Positions 34,842 through 43,674 are shown, counted from the first letter of the stretch. The stretch: 64,000 bases of DNA from an uncultured Acetatifactor sp. (GCA_934402315.1 CAKRTS010000003.1:1-64000); one strand, 5' to 3'. Notes: generated by a model from the sequence alone, not told the origin. Translations and numbers: made by a program.

Positions 34842-35534
34842 ATGAGCAACTATTTATTTATTTCTGATGCTGCCAAAGAGGTTAAGGTTGAGAGCCATGT
34901 TCTGCGCTACTGGGAGGAGGAGCTTCACCTTCCGATCAAACGGAATGAGCTCGGACACCGCTACTATACACAGGAGGATGTGGAACGTTTTAAGGAGATT
35001 AAAGGATTGAAGGAGAGGGGACTACAGTTGAAGGCAATTAAAATGATTTTGAAGGACGGAAAACTGGATCTATTACCGGCGGGAGAGAATGCAGATGCAC
35101 CGGAGCCGCAGTCGGAGGAGAAGCTGACAGAGGGCGGCGGACAGCCGGAGTCCGTAAAAAAGGAGGAGGTACAGCCTATGCTACAGACTGCTGAGAGGGA
35201 AAATAAGGGGCTGGCAATCGATATTATCAACTGCCGGAGCCGCACGATTGTCGAGGAATCGAAGGAGGACAAGTCCCGGAGATTACAGTGGCTATTGCAG
35301 CAGCTCATCCGGGAGACACTGCAGGAAAACAACGGTGAGCTGTGCAGGGAGATCAAGGAAAGCGTCGTCAAGGAGCTGGACTATCAGTTCAGGATGCAGG
35401 AAGAAAGGGAAGAACTCCGCGATCAGAGAATGCTGGAGAGGGATGAGGAGCATTATAAAAAGATGGACGAGCTTCTTCGGAAGAAGAGCAGAAAGGTCTT
35501 TCCGATTGGCAAAAAAAAGAAGAGCACCCAATAG
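34842..35534 (+). CDS. MerR-type regulator with coiled-coil C-terminus (230 aa)
   Basis: An N-terminal MerR-type winged helix (LFISDAAKEVKVESHVLRYW, LGHRYYTQEDVERF, LKERGLQLKAIKMIL) is followed by an acidic linker (about residues 80-130). A helical charged C-terminal half follows, rich in Glu, Arg and Lys, with no metal or drug pocket visible. This architecture occurs in Firmicutes next to dnaB, and some relatives affect chromosome segregation or cell shape, so RacA-like DNA architecture is possible. AAAGGAG precedes ATG 34842; the frame is open upstream but overlaps dnaB. It ends inside convergent terminators. Confidence 0.87.
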   Translation: MSNYLFISDAAKEVKVESHVLRYWEEELHLPIKRNELGHRYYTQEDVERFKEIKGLKERGLQLKAIKMILKDGKLDLLPAGENADAPEPQSEEKLTEGGGQPESVKKEEVQPMLQTAERENKGLAIDIINCRSRTIVEESKEDKSRRLQWLLQQLIRETLQENNGELCREIKESVVKELDYQFRMQEEREELRDQRMLERDEEHYKKMDELLRKKSRKVFPIGKKKKSTQ

Positions 35535-35541
35535 GGTGCTC
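35511..35541 (-). terminator. Terminator of the ferredoxin gene
   Basis: On the minus strand, GAGCACCC pairs with GGGTGCTC around TATT and is followed by TTCTTTTTTTT. It overlaps the last codons and stop of the convergent MerR-type gene. Confidence 0.9.
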
Positions 35542-35543
35542 AT

Positions 35544-35568
35544 ACACCCGCGAGGGGTGTTCTCTTTT
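35544..35568 (+). terminator. Terminator of the MerR-type gene
   Basis: ACACCC pairs with GGGTGT around GCGAG and is followed by TCTCTTTT on the plus strand. It is nested with the minus-strand terminator. Confidence 0.65.
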
Positions 35569-35580
35569 CGTTTGTATCTC

Positions 35581-35751
35581 TTAAGCCTCTGCGATAGCTC
35601 CGGTAGGGCACTGACCTGCGCAGGAACCACAGTCGATGCACTTATCAGCGTCGATCTCGAACTTGCCATCCCCCATGCTGATTGCGCCAACAGGGCACTG
35701 GGACTCACATGCGCCACAAGCTACACAAGCATCACCAATTGCAAATGCCAT
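35581..35751 (-). CDS. 2[4Fe-4S] ferredoxin (56 aa)
   Basis: A 56-residue protein with two CxxCxxCxxxCP motifs: CVACGACESQCP at residues 9-20 and CIDCGSCAGQCP at 38-49. These bind two [4Fe-4S] clusters for low-potential electron transfer, as in clostridial ferredoxins. AGGAGG precedes the start. It is monocistronic between its own terminator and pflA. Likely partners are pyruvate:ferredoxin oxidoreductase, hydrogenases or Rnf. A proximity to pflA suggests it could supply electrons to the activase, but that is inference. Confidence 0.96.
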   Translation of the reverse strand: MAFAIGDACVACGACESQCPVGAISMGDGKFEIDADKCIDCGSCAGQCPTGAIAEA

Positions 35752-35771
35752 AACTTTATCCTCCTTACTGT

Positions 35772-35789
35772 TTGATACAAATTTATCAA
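35772..35789. promoter_or_regulatory. 18-bp dyad upstream of the ferredoxin gene
   Basis: TTGATACAAATTTATCAA has perfect 6-bp arms (TTGATA and TATCAA) around six bases. It resembles a widened Fnr/Crp-type site, since Fnr normally has only four bases between TTGAT and ATCAA. It lies 21 bases before the ferredoxin start, so a bound protein would block the leader. Confidence 0.4.
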
Positions 35790-35852
35790 TACCATAATAA
35801 TTGTAATATAAAACACTCTGAAATACAACACTTAAATAAGAAAAATTATCTT

Positions 35853-36635
35853 TTAGCCCCGCTTGAGATCCGCACGGCGCAATTTGATGCCGTTCAGAAT
35901 GACAGCTTTTTTTGTTAAAAGCGTCTTTATATCCATTGCGGGAACACCCTTGAGCTTATACGGAATGCCAAGGCTCTCATACTTTTTCTCACCCATTGTG
36001 TGGTAGGGCAGGACGTCCAGAGCCTTCAGGTTGGTAAACTGACCGATATAATAGCCAAGCTTGAACAGATACCTGTCGTCGTCTGTAAGCCCGGGAACAA
36101 CGACATGACGAATCCACATATCGATGTGCTTATCGTTCAGGTATTCGGCAAACTTTAAGATATTCGTGTTAGGCTGCTGGGTCAGCTCCTTATGCTTTTC
36201 CGGGTCGATGTGCTTAATATCCAGCATAACAAGGTCGGTCATGCTCATCAGCTTATCCATTTTCTCCATCAGCGCGGCGTTGGAGGGGTTAAAGGCGATA
36301 CCTGAGGTGTCGATACAGGTATGAATGCCGTGCTCCTTCGCCAGTGTGAAGAGGTCGATCATGAAATCTATCTGCATCAAGGGTTCGCCGCCTGTGACGG
36401 TAAGTCCGCCGCCGTTAACGTAAAACGCCTTGTTTCTTTCGTATTGTTCGATAATGTAGGAGGGTTCCATAAGTGTGCCTCCATTCATTTCCCATGTGTC
36501 CGGGTTGTGGCAATAGGCACAGCGCATGGGACAGCCCTGTACGAAAACAACAAATCGGGTGCCGGGACCGTCTACCGTTCCAAAACTTTCTAAGGAGTGA
36601 ATCCTTCCGGGGTGCTGTTCTTTGTTTCCCTGCAT
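35853..36635 (-). CDS. pflA: Pyruvate formate-lyase activating enzyme (260 aa)
   Basis: This radical-SAM enzyme abstracts a hydrogen from the glycyl residue of pyruvate formate-lyase. The cluster motif C-P-M-R-C-A-Y-C (CxxxCxxC) is near residues 34-41, followed by VTGGEPLMQ and HIDPEKHKELT. Length is normal for PflA. GAAGG lies about nine bases before the ATG. It sits just behind the split pfl genes, with a terminator between, so it may have its own promoter or depend on read-through. Confidence 0.95.
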   Translation of the reverse strand: MQGNKEQHPGRIHSLESFGTVDGPGTRFVVFVQGCPMRCAYCHNPDTWEMNGGTLMEPSYIIEQYERNKAFYVNGGGLTVTGGEPLMQIDFMIDLFTLAKEHGIHTCIDTSGIAFNPSNAALMEKMDKLMSMTDLVMLDIKHIDPEKHKELTQQPNTNILKFAEYLNDKHIDMWIRHVVVPGLTDDDRYLFKLGYYIGQFTNLKALDVLPYHTMGEKKYESLGIPYKLKGVPAMDIKTLLTKKAVILNGIKLRRADLKRG

Positions 36636-36663
36636 AAAAAGTTACCTTCACTTTCTTTTTTTG

Positions 36664-36697
36664 TTAAAAAGACCGGAAGGATTATCCTTCCGGTCTT
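36664..36697 (-). terminator. Terminator of the split pfl operon
   Basis: On the minus strand, AAGACCGGAAGGAT pairs with ATCCTTCCGGTCTT around a three-base loop and is followed by TTTAACAA. It separates the radical-domain gene from pflA. Confidence 0.88.
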
Positions 36698-36710
36698 CTG
36701 GTGTAATTAC

Positions 36711-36953
36711 TTAGAATGACTCATGGAAAGTACGGGAGATAACATCAGCCTGCTGCTCGGGAGTCAGCTTGATGAAGTTTACAGCGTATCCGGATACACG
36801 GATTGTCAGCTGAGGATAGTTCTCAGGATGCTTCTGAGCGTCGAGTAATGTTTCTCTGTTCAGAACGTTTACGTTCAAGTGGTGGCCGCCTTTTACTGCG
36901 TAGCCATCCAATAAGTTTACAAGGTTTTTGACCTGTGTTGCACTTGCTGCCAT
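36711..36953 (-). CDS. Stand-alone glycyl-radical domain of pyruvate formate-lyase (80 aa)
   Basis: The protein is almost only the C-terminal domain of [38 protein letters not shown], then [18 protein letters not shown] with Gly66 as the residue expected to carry the radical, ending [11 protein letters not shown]. In ordinary PFL this is fused to the catalytic domain. Here the catalytic gene lacks it. AAGGAGG lies before the ATG. E. coli GrcA (YfiD) is a comparable free radical domain but repairs an intact PFL; here the piece is probably essential. It is the third gene of the pfl operon. Confidence 0.93.
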   Translation of the reverse strand: MAASATQVKNLVNLLDGYAVKGGHHLNVNVLNRETLLDAQKHPENYPQLTIRVSGYAVNFIKLTPEQQADVISRTFHESF

Positions 36954-36980
36954 GATTAATTCCTCCTTAAATATTTGTTG

Positions 36981-37184
36981 TTATTGATAATCATCTAAGC
37001 CCTGTTCAAGGGTGGGTACACTGCAGGCTAACGGTGTCCGCGAACAATCCGTGCAGCCCATTGTCTGAACGTTCCTTGATTGCTTTTCTTCGGCGTCATA
37101 TTCAACATTGACGTGTCCAACACCCTTGCTCATGCCGGAGTCCAGCATCTTGACAAGGTCTTCAATCATTTTGTTTTCGTCCAT
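36981..37184 (-). CDS. Small protein resembling the start of the radical domain, with a Cys-containing tail (67 aa)
   Basis: Residues 8-32 (EDLVKMLDSGMSKGVGHVNV) align with the beginning of the neighbouring radical domain ([20 protein letters not shown]). The rest differs: instead of the RVSGYAV loop there is TMGCTDCSRTPLAC and a Leu/Gln/Asp-rich end. It has no glycyl residue in a radical context. AAAGGAG lies before the ATG. It sits between the catalytic and the radical-domain genes, 22 bases after the first and 27 before the second. It may hold the radical domain in place, regulate it, or sense redox state. No function is known to me. Confidence 0.85.
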   Translation of the reverse strand: MDENKMIEDLVKMLDSGMSKGVGHVNVEYDAEEKQSRNVQTMGCTDCSRTPLACSVPTLEQGLDDYQ

Positions 37185-37206
37185 AGTGTCTCCTTTAGAA
37201 AAAGTC

Positions 37207-39246
37207 TTACTTGTTCAGGTCTAACTCGATATCGCCGGCAAAGACCTGATCCTCCTTACCAAGAGCTCCGGGAATGATGGTGAAGGTATTGGAGATACCA
37301 TCCTGTGCATCATTGAAAGGAAGCTTGGATACAGAAGACAGAGATGCAACTGCACCATGAGTATCACGGCCATGCATCGGGTTAGCACCAGGAGCGAAAG
37401 GCTGTCCCTTTCTACGTCCATCAGGTGTATTACCAGTAGCCTTACCGTAGGTAACGTTAGAGGTAATGGTCAGAATGGAAGTTGTAGGGATACCATTTCT
37501 GTAGGTGTGATGCCTTCTTACAGCGGTCATGAAGGTATGAACAGCCCACTGAGCAATCTCATCTACGCGATCATCATCATTACCGTACTTAGGGAAGTCG
37601 CCGGTTGTCTTGAAGTCAACGATGATGCCGTCCTCATCACGGATAGGCTCAACCTTTGCGTACTTGATAGCGGACAGGGAGTCAGCAACGATAGACAGAC
37701 CTGCAACACCGGTAGCAAAGTATCTCTTAACGTCTCTGTCATGAAGAGCCATCTCTGCTCTCTCATAGCAGTACTTGTCATGCATATAGTGGATGATGTT
37801 CAGAGTATTTACATATACGTCTGCCTGCCACTCGATCATGTCAACGAACTTGCTTACAACATCATCATAGTCCAGAACATCGCCGACAACAGGACGATAC
37901 TTAGGTCCAACCTGCTTCTTGGTAACTTCGTCTACGCCGCCGTTGAGAGCGTACAGCAGACACTTAGCAAGGTTAGCACGAGCGCCGAAGAACTGCATTT
38001 CCTTACCGATAACCATGGAGGATACGCAGCATGCGATACCGTAGTCATCGCCATGAGTTACTCTCATCAGGTCGTCGTTCTCGTACTGGATGGAAGAGGT
38101 TGTGATGGAGATCTTAGCACAGTACTTCTTCCAGCCCTCGGGAAGTCTGGTGGACCAGAGAACTGTCAGGTTGGGCTCGGGTGAAGAACCAAGGTTCTCA
38201 AGAGTGTGCAGGTAACGGAAGCTCATCTTTGTTACCATGTGACGTCCGTCAACACCAACGCCGCCCAGAGACTCGGTAACCCATACAGGGTCGCCAGCGA
38301 AGATCTGGTTGTACTCAGGTGTACGAGCGAACTTTACGCAACGCAGCTTCATGATGAAGTGGTCAACGAACTCCTGAATCTGCTCCTCGGTGAAGGTGCC
38401 GTTCTTCAGGTCTCTCTCTGCGTATACATCAAGGAAGGTGGAAGTACGTCCAAGGGACATAGCAGCACCGTTCTGCTCCTTAACTGCGCACAGATAGCCG
38501 AAGTATACTGCCTGGATAGCTTCCTGAACGTTTGTTGCAGGGTTGGAAATATCGCAGCCGTAGGATGCAGCCATTTCCTTCATCAGCTTAAGAGCTGTGA
38601 TCTGCTCGGAAATCTCCTCACGAAGACGGATAACGTCATCGGTCATAACGCGGCCGGTGGAATCCTTCTGAGCCTGCTTGTCCTCGATCAGTCTGTCGAT
38701 ACCGTACAGAGCTACACGTCTGTAGTCGCCGATGATACGTCCACGTCCGTATGCATCAGGAAGACCGGTAATGATATGGGAAGTACGGCAGGCTCTCATC
38801 TCCTGATTGTAAGCGTCGAAGCAGCCTGCGTTATGTGTCTTTCTGTGAACAGAGAAGAACTCGGAAATCTCGGGATCTACTTCGTAGCCGTTGTCAGCGC
38901 AAGCCTTCTCTGCCATACGGATACCGCCGTAAGGCTGAAGAGATCTCTTGAAGGGCTTGTCTGTCTGGAAACCTACGATGGTCTCCTTGCTCTTGTCAAG
39001 GTATCCGGGACCATGGGAAGTGATAGTGGAAACAACCTTGGTGTCCATGTCAAGAACGCCGCCTGCTTCTCTCTCCTTCTTCTGTAGGTCAAGTACCATT
39101 GCCCACAGGTCCTTTGTGTTCTGGGTAGGACCGGCAAGGAAGGACTCGTCACCATCATAAGGATGGTAGTTTCTCTGGATGAAGTCACGAACGTTGACTT
39201 CTTTGTCCCATTTGCCACGTACGAAATCTGTCTCAATTGGTTTCAT
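37207..39246 (-). CDS. pflB: Pyruvate formate-lyase catalytic subunit lacking its glycyl-radical domain (679 aa)
   Basis: PFL converts pyruvate and CoA to acetyl-CoA and formate. The barrel is present with the catalytic pair in [12 protein letters not shown], then [32 protein letters not shown] and [20 protein letters not shown]. It stops after [21 protein letters not shown]. Usual PFL is about 750 residues and continues into a domain with RVSGYAV, here encoded by a separate gene. AGGAGG precedes the ATG and a strong promoter lies upstream. The end point is exactly the domain boundary. Activity should need the 80-residue partner and PflA. Confidence 0.95.
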   Translation of the reverse strand: MKPIETDFVRGKWDKEVNVRDFIQRNYHPYDGDESFLAGPTQNTKDLWAMVLDLQKKEREAGGVLDMDTKVVSTITSHGPGYLDKSKETIVGFQTDKPFKRSLQPYGGIRMAEKACADNGYEVDPEISEFFSVHRKTHNAGCFDAYNQEMRACRTSHIITGLPDAYGRGRIIGDYRRVALYGIDRLIEDKQAQKDSTGRVMTDDVIRLREEISEQITALKLMKEMAASYGCDISNPATNVQEAIQAVYFGYLCAVKEQNGAAMSLGRTSTFLDVYAERDLKNGTFTEEQIQEFVDHFIMKLRCVKFARTPEYNQIFAGDPVWVTESLGGVGVDGRHMVTKMSFRYLHTLENLGSSPEPNLTVLWSTRLPEGWKKYCAKISITTSSIQYENDDLMRVTHGDDYGIACCVSSMVIGKEMQFFGARANLAKCLLYALNGGVDEVTKKQVGPKYRPVVGDVLDYDDVVSKFVDMIEWQADVYVNTLNIIHYMHDKYCYERAEMALHDRDVKRYFATGVAGLSIVADSLSAIKYAKVEPIRDEDGIIVDFKTTGDFPKYGNDDDRVDEIAQWAVHTFMTAVRRHHTYRNGIPTTSILTITSNVTYGKATGNTPDGRRKGQPFAPGANPMHGRDTHGAVASLSSVSKLPFNDAQDGISNTFTIIPGALGKEDQVFAGDIELDLNK

Positions 39247-39314
39247 TTTGAAATGCCTCCTATAAAATTTGATTAGTATAATAGTAAAAATGTTACTTCT
39301 AATCTCTATGCACT

Positions 39315-39343
39315 ATTATATGAAAAACCGCGAAGACAGTCAA
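39315..39343 (-). promoter_or_regulatory. Promoter of the split pfl operon
   Basis: On the minus strand, TTGACT (39343-39338), a 17-base spacer, and a perfect TATAAT (39320-39315). The leader to the start at 39246 is about 60 bases and contains an imperfect dyad, GATTAG with CTAATC and AGTAA with TTACT. Confidence 0.8.
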
Positions 39344-39390
39344 GGTATGGGAATGCAGTTTAATGTACTTTTTTGTATACAACGAGCCAT

Positions 39391-39529
39391 GCGCTCCGAA
39401 ACAGAAAGCAGCTTCCGGGGAGCTTGCTCACAAGGGAGCGGTTTTCTGTGCCGGAGGATACGGCGACTGCCGTCAATCGAGATGGAGCGGAGCGGAATCG
39501 AGATTGTGCAGGGCGCTCCGAAACAGAAA
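39391..39529. repeat. Structured intergenic element with a 17-bp direct repeat
   Basis: GCGCTCCGAAACAGAAA occurs at 39391-39407 and again at 39513-39529. Within it, CTCCGAAACAGAAA is also mirrored by TTTTCTGTGCCGGAG near 39432-39446, so the left part can fold into a long hairpin. Open frames here are short and overlap on both strands without ribosome-binding sites. It looks like a small repetitive intergenic element of unknown type, inserted between the pfl promoter and the DUF1858 gene. Confidence 0.55.
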
Positions 39530-39616
39530 AGAATAACTTGTCAGATTTTGGGGAATAGCTTATAATGTTCATGAAAAAACAATGTCCCTCAGGGCATTTT
39601 GAAAGGAGAACGAGAT

Positions 39617-39808
39617 ATGACCGGAATTACGAAGGAAATGACGATTGGCGAGATTCTGCGCGCGAATCCCGATGTTGCACCTGTCCTGATGGACGCGGGC
39701 ATGCACTGTCTGGGCTGTCCTTCCGCACAGGGAGAGTCCCTGGAGGAGGCTGCAATGGTTCACGGCATTGATATTGATGCGCTTATGAAGGCAATTGAAG
39801 AGATGTAA
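39617..39808 (+). CDS. DUF1858 family protein (63 aa)
   Basis: DUF1858 proteins have a small helical fold and usually two Cys near [18 protein letters not shown], as here (residues 29-46). Their role is unclear; they are found with hybrid-cluster and redox proteins in anaerobes. AAAGGAG lies before ATG 39617. A TTG 18 bases upstream overlaps the ribosome-binding site and is unlikely. It is monocistronic with its own terminator. It is divergent from pfl; regulation by redox state is possible but not shown. Confidence 0.88.
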   Translation: MTGITKEMTIGEILRANPDVAPVLMDAGMHCLGCPSAQGESLEEAAMVHGIDIDALMKAIEEM

Positions 39809-39815
39809 CAAAGGG

Positions 39816-39848
39816 AAAGCGCCCCCGAATTAAGGCGGAGGCGCTTTT
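39816..39848 (+). terminator. Terminator of the DUF1858 gene
   Basis: AAAGCGCC pairs with GGCGCTTT around a GC-rich loop with an extra inner pairing, followed by TTTT. It begins seven bases after the stop codon. Confidence 0.85.
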
Positions 39849-39944
39849 GAACTTTAAGAAAAGAGTAAGTGCTTTGGATAGTGGATTTGATGCACGATAT
39901 ATGAGAGAGAAGAAACCTAAAAAACATCACATCGGAGGTGTATT

Positions 39945-42005
39945 ATGAAAAAAGGAAAGAATGAGCGCAGGATTACATTGGGACAGAAGATCATTGCGGC
40001 AATGCTGATTATGCAGAGTGCTGTTATGGCTTTCTTGTCCGGAATGGTTGTTGCAGGGATTACAAAAAATACGATGGCAGAAGCAATTGACAATATGGAG
40101 ACAATTGTTCAGGAGCGCAGTCGGATTGTCGAAAATTACATTGAAAAGTCTGAAACGATTCTTGCCTCCTATAGCAGAGCCGGCGAAATCCTTTCTGTGA
40201 TGAAAAATCCAAACAGCGCCACGACGGTTGCAGCCGCACAGGCATATACAGAAAAATTTTCGGGGGATATTGATAACCTTGAAGGGCTGTATGCGAGTGA
40301 ATGGGATACGCATGTGCTTGTACATACAAATCCTGCCGTGGTAGGAATCACGACCAGAACGGGTGATCCGCTTAAGGCGTTGCAGGATGCAATGCTTGCC
40401 ACGGATGGTGTGTATAACACAGGTATCATAATTTCGCCGGCCAGCGGGGCGCAGATTGTTTCTATGTATATGGCAGTATATAATGAGAATGGTAAGCCCG
40501 CTGGGCTTGTCGGCGGCGGAATTTACACAGAGGGGTTGGTAGAGAGTCTGGACAACTTGAGCCTGAATGGCATGGAAAATGCAGCTTACTGCATGATAAA
40601 TGCTAAGGACGGTAAATATATATTTAGTGCGGATTCCGAGAAGGTGGCAACGGAAGCGGAGGAAGAGTATTTTATAAAACTCTGCAATCAGTACGCAGAT
40701 GCGACAGAGGATGCCAGCGGCTATATAGAATATAAGGATGGCGGAGAGAAATATATCAGTGCTTATTATTATATGGCAAATCGTGGTTGGCTGTTTATGC
40801 TGGCGGATAATTCAAGTGAGATATTTGCCTCCACGAATGCAATGAAAGTAAAATTGATCGTTTTCTGTGTAGCGGTGTTGTTGGTCGAGGTTGGAGTTTC
40901 CATTGTGATTGTCGGCAAAATGATGAAACCAATGAAATCCATTGAAGATGGCATTGTCGCCCTGCAAAAATTCAATATTGCGGAAAATGCAGAAATCAAA
41001 AAGTATTATAACAGAGGAGATGAACTTGGAAGCATATCTAAAGCGACGGGTGTACTGATTGATTCCATGAGGGCGATTACGCAGACCCTGCAGGACTGCT
41101 GCGGTGTATTGGAGGTGAAGGCGAACGGACTTCATGTATCCGCAACAGAGCTTGTTGAGGATGTAACGGATAACGTGGCAACCACGGAAGAGTTGTCTGC
41201 ATCGCTGGAAAATACGAATACGGCTATCGCAAATGTGAACAGTGAAATTGGTACGATAAACAGTGCGGTGGAGGAAATCCTGCAAGGTATCATCGGTTCT
41301 GTAAAGACAAGTGATAACGTTATAGGCAGCGCGAGAGAGATGCAGATGCAGGCCGATGCCGCATATAAGAGCGGACAGGAGGCATTGGATACGACGATGA
41401 CATCTGTCAAGGAGGCAATCGCCAGTTTGAACAGTCTCTCCAGAATCAATGAACTGGCATCCGAAATTTTGAACATAGCAAATCAGACGAACCTTTTGTC
41501 ACTCAATGCATCTATTGAAGCGGCAAGAGCTGGTGAGGCCGGAAGAGGCTTTGCGGTTGTTGCGGGGGAAATCGGTTCTCTGGCAGATACCTCTAAGACG
41601 ACGGCAACTAACATCCAGGCGATTTGCAGCGAAGCAAATGATAGTATTGCGTCGGTAAACAACTGTTTTAATTCCATTGTCAGCTATCTGGAAAAGGAAG
41701 TTGTCGGACAGTTTAAAGATTTTGTCGATAAGTCTACAGGGTACAGCACAGCGGTGGATATGATAAGGACACAGCTGGATAGCATCAACGGGGCCGTTCA
41801 ACAGTTGAAACAGTCGATTGATCAGATTAAAGAGAACATAGGCGATGTCCACAATATTACAGATGAAAACAGCAATGCGATCGGCACGATTGTGGAGAAG
41901 AATGAAAATACGGCTCGGATCGTGGATACAATACAGGAACAGTCAGAACAGAACAAGGAAATTGCAAAGCAGCTGGATGATCTTATTGGGAAGTTTGAGA
42001 GGTAA
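39945..42005 (+). CDS. Methyl-accepting chemotaxis protein with dCache-like sensor (686 aa)
   Basis: An N-terminal helix (about residues 12-42) and a second helix (about 305-330) frame an extracellular sensor of the double Cache type, with blocks such as [23 protein letters not shown] and [17 protein letters not shown]-like segment precedes a long coiled signalling domain. The hairpin tip reads [20 protein letters not shown] then [18 protein letters not shown]. The tip normally has RKLAEES where this has GSLADTS, a small variation. GGAGGT lies before the ATG. It has no adjacent che genes and probably reports to a chemotaxis or similar kinase elsewhere. The ligand is unknown. Confidence 0.94.
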   Translation: MKKGKNERRITLGQKIIAAMLIMQSAVMAFLSGMVVAGITKNTMAEAIDNMETIVQERSRIVENYIEKSETILASYSRAGEILSVMKNPNSATTVAAAQAYTEKFSGDIDNLEGLYASEWDTHVLVHTNPAVVGITTRTGDPLKALQDAMLATDGVYNTGIIISPASGAQIVSMYMAVYNENGKPAGLVGGGIYTEGLVESLDNLSLNGMENAAYCMINAKDGKYIFSADSEKVATEAEEEYFIKLCNQYADATEDASGYIEYKDGGEKYISAYYYMANRGWLFMLADNSSEIFASTNAMKVKLIVFCVAVLLVEVGVSIVIVGKMMKPMKSIEDGIVALQKFNIAENAEIKKYYNRGDELGSISKATGVLIDSMRAITQTLQDCCGVLEVKANGLHVSATELVEDVTDNVATTEELSASLENTNTAIANVNSEIGTINSAVEEILQGIIGSVKTSDNVIGSAREMQMQADAAYKSGQEALDTTMTSVKEAIASLNSLSRINELASEILNIANQTNLLSLNASIEAARAGEAGRGFAVVAGEIGSLADTSKTTATNIQAICSEANDSIASVNNCFNSIVSYLEKEVVGQFKDFVDKSTGYSTAVDMIRTQLDSINGAVQQLKQSIDQIKENIGDVHNITDENSNAIGTIVEKNENTARIVDTIQEQSEQNKEIAKQLDDLIGKFER

Positions 42006-42036
42006 AACTGGTATAAAATAAAATGTGATAAAGAAA

Positions 42037-42078
42037 GTCGGCATAGGATATTGGGATCATACAATACCTTATGCCGAC
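42037..42078. terminator. Hairpin between convergent mcp and mecA genes
   Basis: GTCGGCATA pairs with TATGCCGAC and the pairing continues into GGATATTG/CAATACC with two mismatches. The T-tracts on both sides are only moderate (CTTCAAATTTT on plus, GACTTTCTTT on minus). It probably ends both transcripts. Confidence 0.65.
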
Positions 42079-42087
42079 CTTCAAATT

Positions 42088-42810
42088 TTATATCGTTCCA
42101 AGTGACTGCACAGTGTTATCACGAATTAAGGTTTCACAGTGTTCAAACAGATAATTTCTGCTTCCGGGAAGCCCGTGCTTCAGGCATCCGTACTCTGACA
42201 GGGTGTTGCAGACACGGTTAAACTCCTCCAACTGCTCCGTTGGCGCTGTCAGCGACAGATAATAGACACCGGAATCGGAATCCTTGAACAGGGAACTGAA
42301 ACCGTTGTAAGCCGGAGAAATCAACCGGCAGGCATCAATGGTCTGCTGGAGCGAAGCCATGGCGTAGATGCGGGAGAGCAGCTTATCCTTTGCAGGTGAC
42401 TCCTCGGCAGCGGGTGCATTTGCAGGTTCCGCCTTGTCTGTCTGAAGCTGTCGGAACAGCTCCATTACCTCATCCGTATTATCTGTATCAAATTCTTCAT
42501 CCTCGCCGCTGTCCTCTGTCACGGAGGGAGCAAAACGGGAGAAGCGGGTGTCAAGCTCGTCGGGGTCTTCGACCTTTGTGATAATCAAAACAATGCATTC
42601 TGCGTTCAGCGGTATGGCTTCAATCATCAGAGGAATGTCCTCCGCCTCAAAACCAAACTCGAAATTGGCCTGACGCATCATGTCACGGAACAGGGTCTTC
42701 GCCTTTTCCGTACCATAAGCGAGTTCACTGATCTTTAATTCGCGGCTGGCGAGATCCTCGCGGGTCAAGGTGCAACGGATCTGATTCTCATTAACTTTTT
42801 CTATCTTCAT
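42088..42810 (-). CDS. mecA: Adaptor protein MecA (240 aa)
   Basis: MecA delivers substrates to ClpC/ClpP. The N-terminal domain starts MKIEKVNENQIRCTLTREDL and has the AYGTEKAKTLFRDMM block. An acidic linker rich in Glu and Asp (about residues 85-125) leads to the C-terminal domain (from about 150) that binds ClpC. GGAAGG lies about eight bases before ATG 42810. A much longer frame extends upstream but lacks a ribosome-binding site, and the -10 box lies inside it. In this organism a competence role is not shown; protein quality control is the likely job. Confidence 0.92.
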   Translation of the reverse strand: MKIEKVNENQIRCTLTREDLASRELKISELAYGTEKAKTLFRDMMRQANFEFGFEAEDIPLMIEAIPLNAECIVLIITKVEDPDELDTRFSRFAPSVTEDSGEDEEFDTDNTDEVMELFRQLQTDKAEPANAPAAEESPAKDKLLSRIYAMASLQQTIDACRLISPAYNGFSSLFKDSDSGVYYLSLTAPTEQLEEFNRVCNTLSEYGCLKHGLPGSRNYLFEHCETLIRDNTVQSLGTI

Positions 42811-42882
42811 ACGATAACCCTTCCTTTCTGCATTGAAGGCATGCCAAATAATATCACACCGATAATGGTATGCTTGCATTGT

Positions 42883-42911
42883 ATAATATCGTCTGGCAGG
42901 CTGTAAGTCAA
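42883..42911 (-). promoter_or_regulatory. Promoter of mecA
   Basis: On the minus strand, TTGACT (42911-42906), 17 bases, then TATTAT (42888-42883). It supports the start at 42810. Confidence 0.75.
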
Positions 42912-43238
42912 TAGCAGGACATAAGTTTAATTTTTTTTTATAATTTTTCAAATTGTACTTGAAAATTACATACCAGTATATTATAATCAACTTGTAAATG
43001 CCTCCGGCAATCTGTGCGGGAAAGGAGGCGGTCTGTAATTCTAGTTGATTTTGCTTTTATTGGAACATATCGTTCCGTTTCATCCTATCACATTATATGG
43101 CGGTTTGAAAAGTTCTGACATATATTCATGGATGTCTTGCAAGTTTTGACACAACAGCTGGTGTCTGCTTGGTCATAGTATTTCAACTAATATTTTCACA
43201 ATAATAATTCATTTTAGTCTTTTGCGTATTGGAAGTTT
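42912..43238. other. AT-rich intergenic region, no gene recognised
   Basis: No convincing reading frame with a ribosome-binding site. Two similar segments, AAAAGTTCTGACA (near 43108) and CAAGTTTTGACA (near 43140), are about 32 bases apart. They could be regulatory half sites for the following small gene, but this is weak. Confidence 0.3.
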
Positions 43239-43550
43239 GTGCCAATTAAAGTACAGCCGGATGCATTTACGATTCATCACGATCCTTTTGGGAAAAACAT
43301 AGGGGGTAGAATTTTGCAGGTAAAAAACGAAAACATATCAGAAGCGGAAGCAGATCATGACGAGATGCGGCAGCGTCTGGAAGAAATGTATGACAGGGGT
43401 GTAGGACTGTTCGTTGACGGACGGGCTGTGCCCCCGTATGACAAGGCAATCGGAGCGGTATGTGAGGACAGCAGTTACATGGCGGACTATGTGTTTGGCG
43501 AGGAAGGCCAGCTTGCACAGGTGAGGTTCGACAGAGTGACTGAACAGTGA
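43239..43550 (+). CDS. Small hypothetical protein (103 aa)
   Basis: The C-terminal part (EEMYDRGVGLFVDGRAVPPY, then YMADYVFGEEGQLAQVRFDRV) resembles small Lachnospiraceae hypothetical proteins of about 60-100 residues that I know only as unnamed. The start is uncertain: GTG 43239 has GGAAG only three bases before it, and Met43 is the next in-frame ATG-type start. No membrane helix or signal is seen. It stands alone between mecA and the GH18 gene. Confidence 0.55.
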   Translation: MPIKVQPDAFTIHHDPFGKNIGGRILQVKNENISEAEADHDEMRQRLEEMYDRGVGLFVDGRAVPPYDKAIGAVCEDSSYMADYVFGEEGQLAQVRFDRVTEQ

Positions 43551-43645
43551 GCAATTTGCCTCCTGCAGACCGGCACGGCGTTATCAAAACGGGCTGCCTC
43601 TCATGCTGACAGCGCCGGAACCGGTCACAGACTGAAAAAATGGTA

Positions 43646-43674
43646 ATGACTTAAAAGAACGAGTGTGGTATGAT
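43646..43674 (+). promoter_or_regulatory. Promoter of the GH18 gene
   Basis: ATGACT (43646-43651), 17 bases, then TATGAT (43669-43674). A large dyad starts at the next base. Confidence 0.55.

Noticed and set aside
36711..37207. A frameshift or assembly error as the cause of the split PFL
   Set aside because: Each of the three genes has its own strong ribosome-binding site, the break is at the domain boundary, and a separate gene lies in between; a single error cannot produce this.
37357..39087. Two long plus-strand frames opposite the PFL gene
   Set aside because: Both are antisense to a clear PFL sequence and lack ribosome-binding sites.
39360..39572. Several short overlapping frames in the intergenic repeat element
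   Set aside because: No ribosome-binding sites, both strands open, and the DNA is better explained as a structured repeat.
42811..42990. Longer N-terminus for MecA, starting at 42990
   Set aside because: The extra 60 residues have no ribosome-binding site, are not in the MecA family, and the mecA promoter lies inside them.
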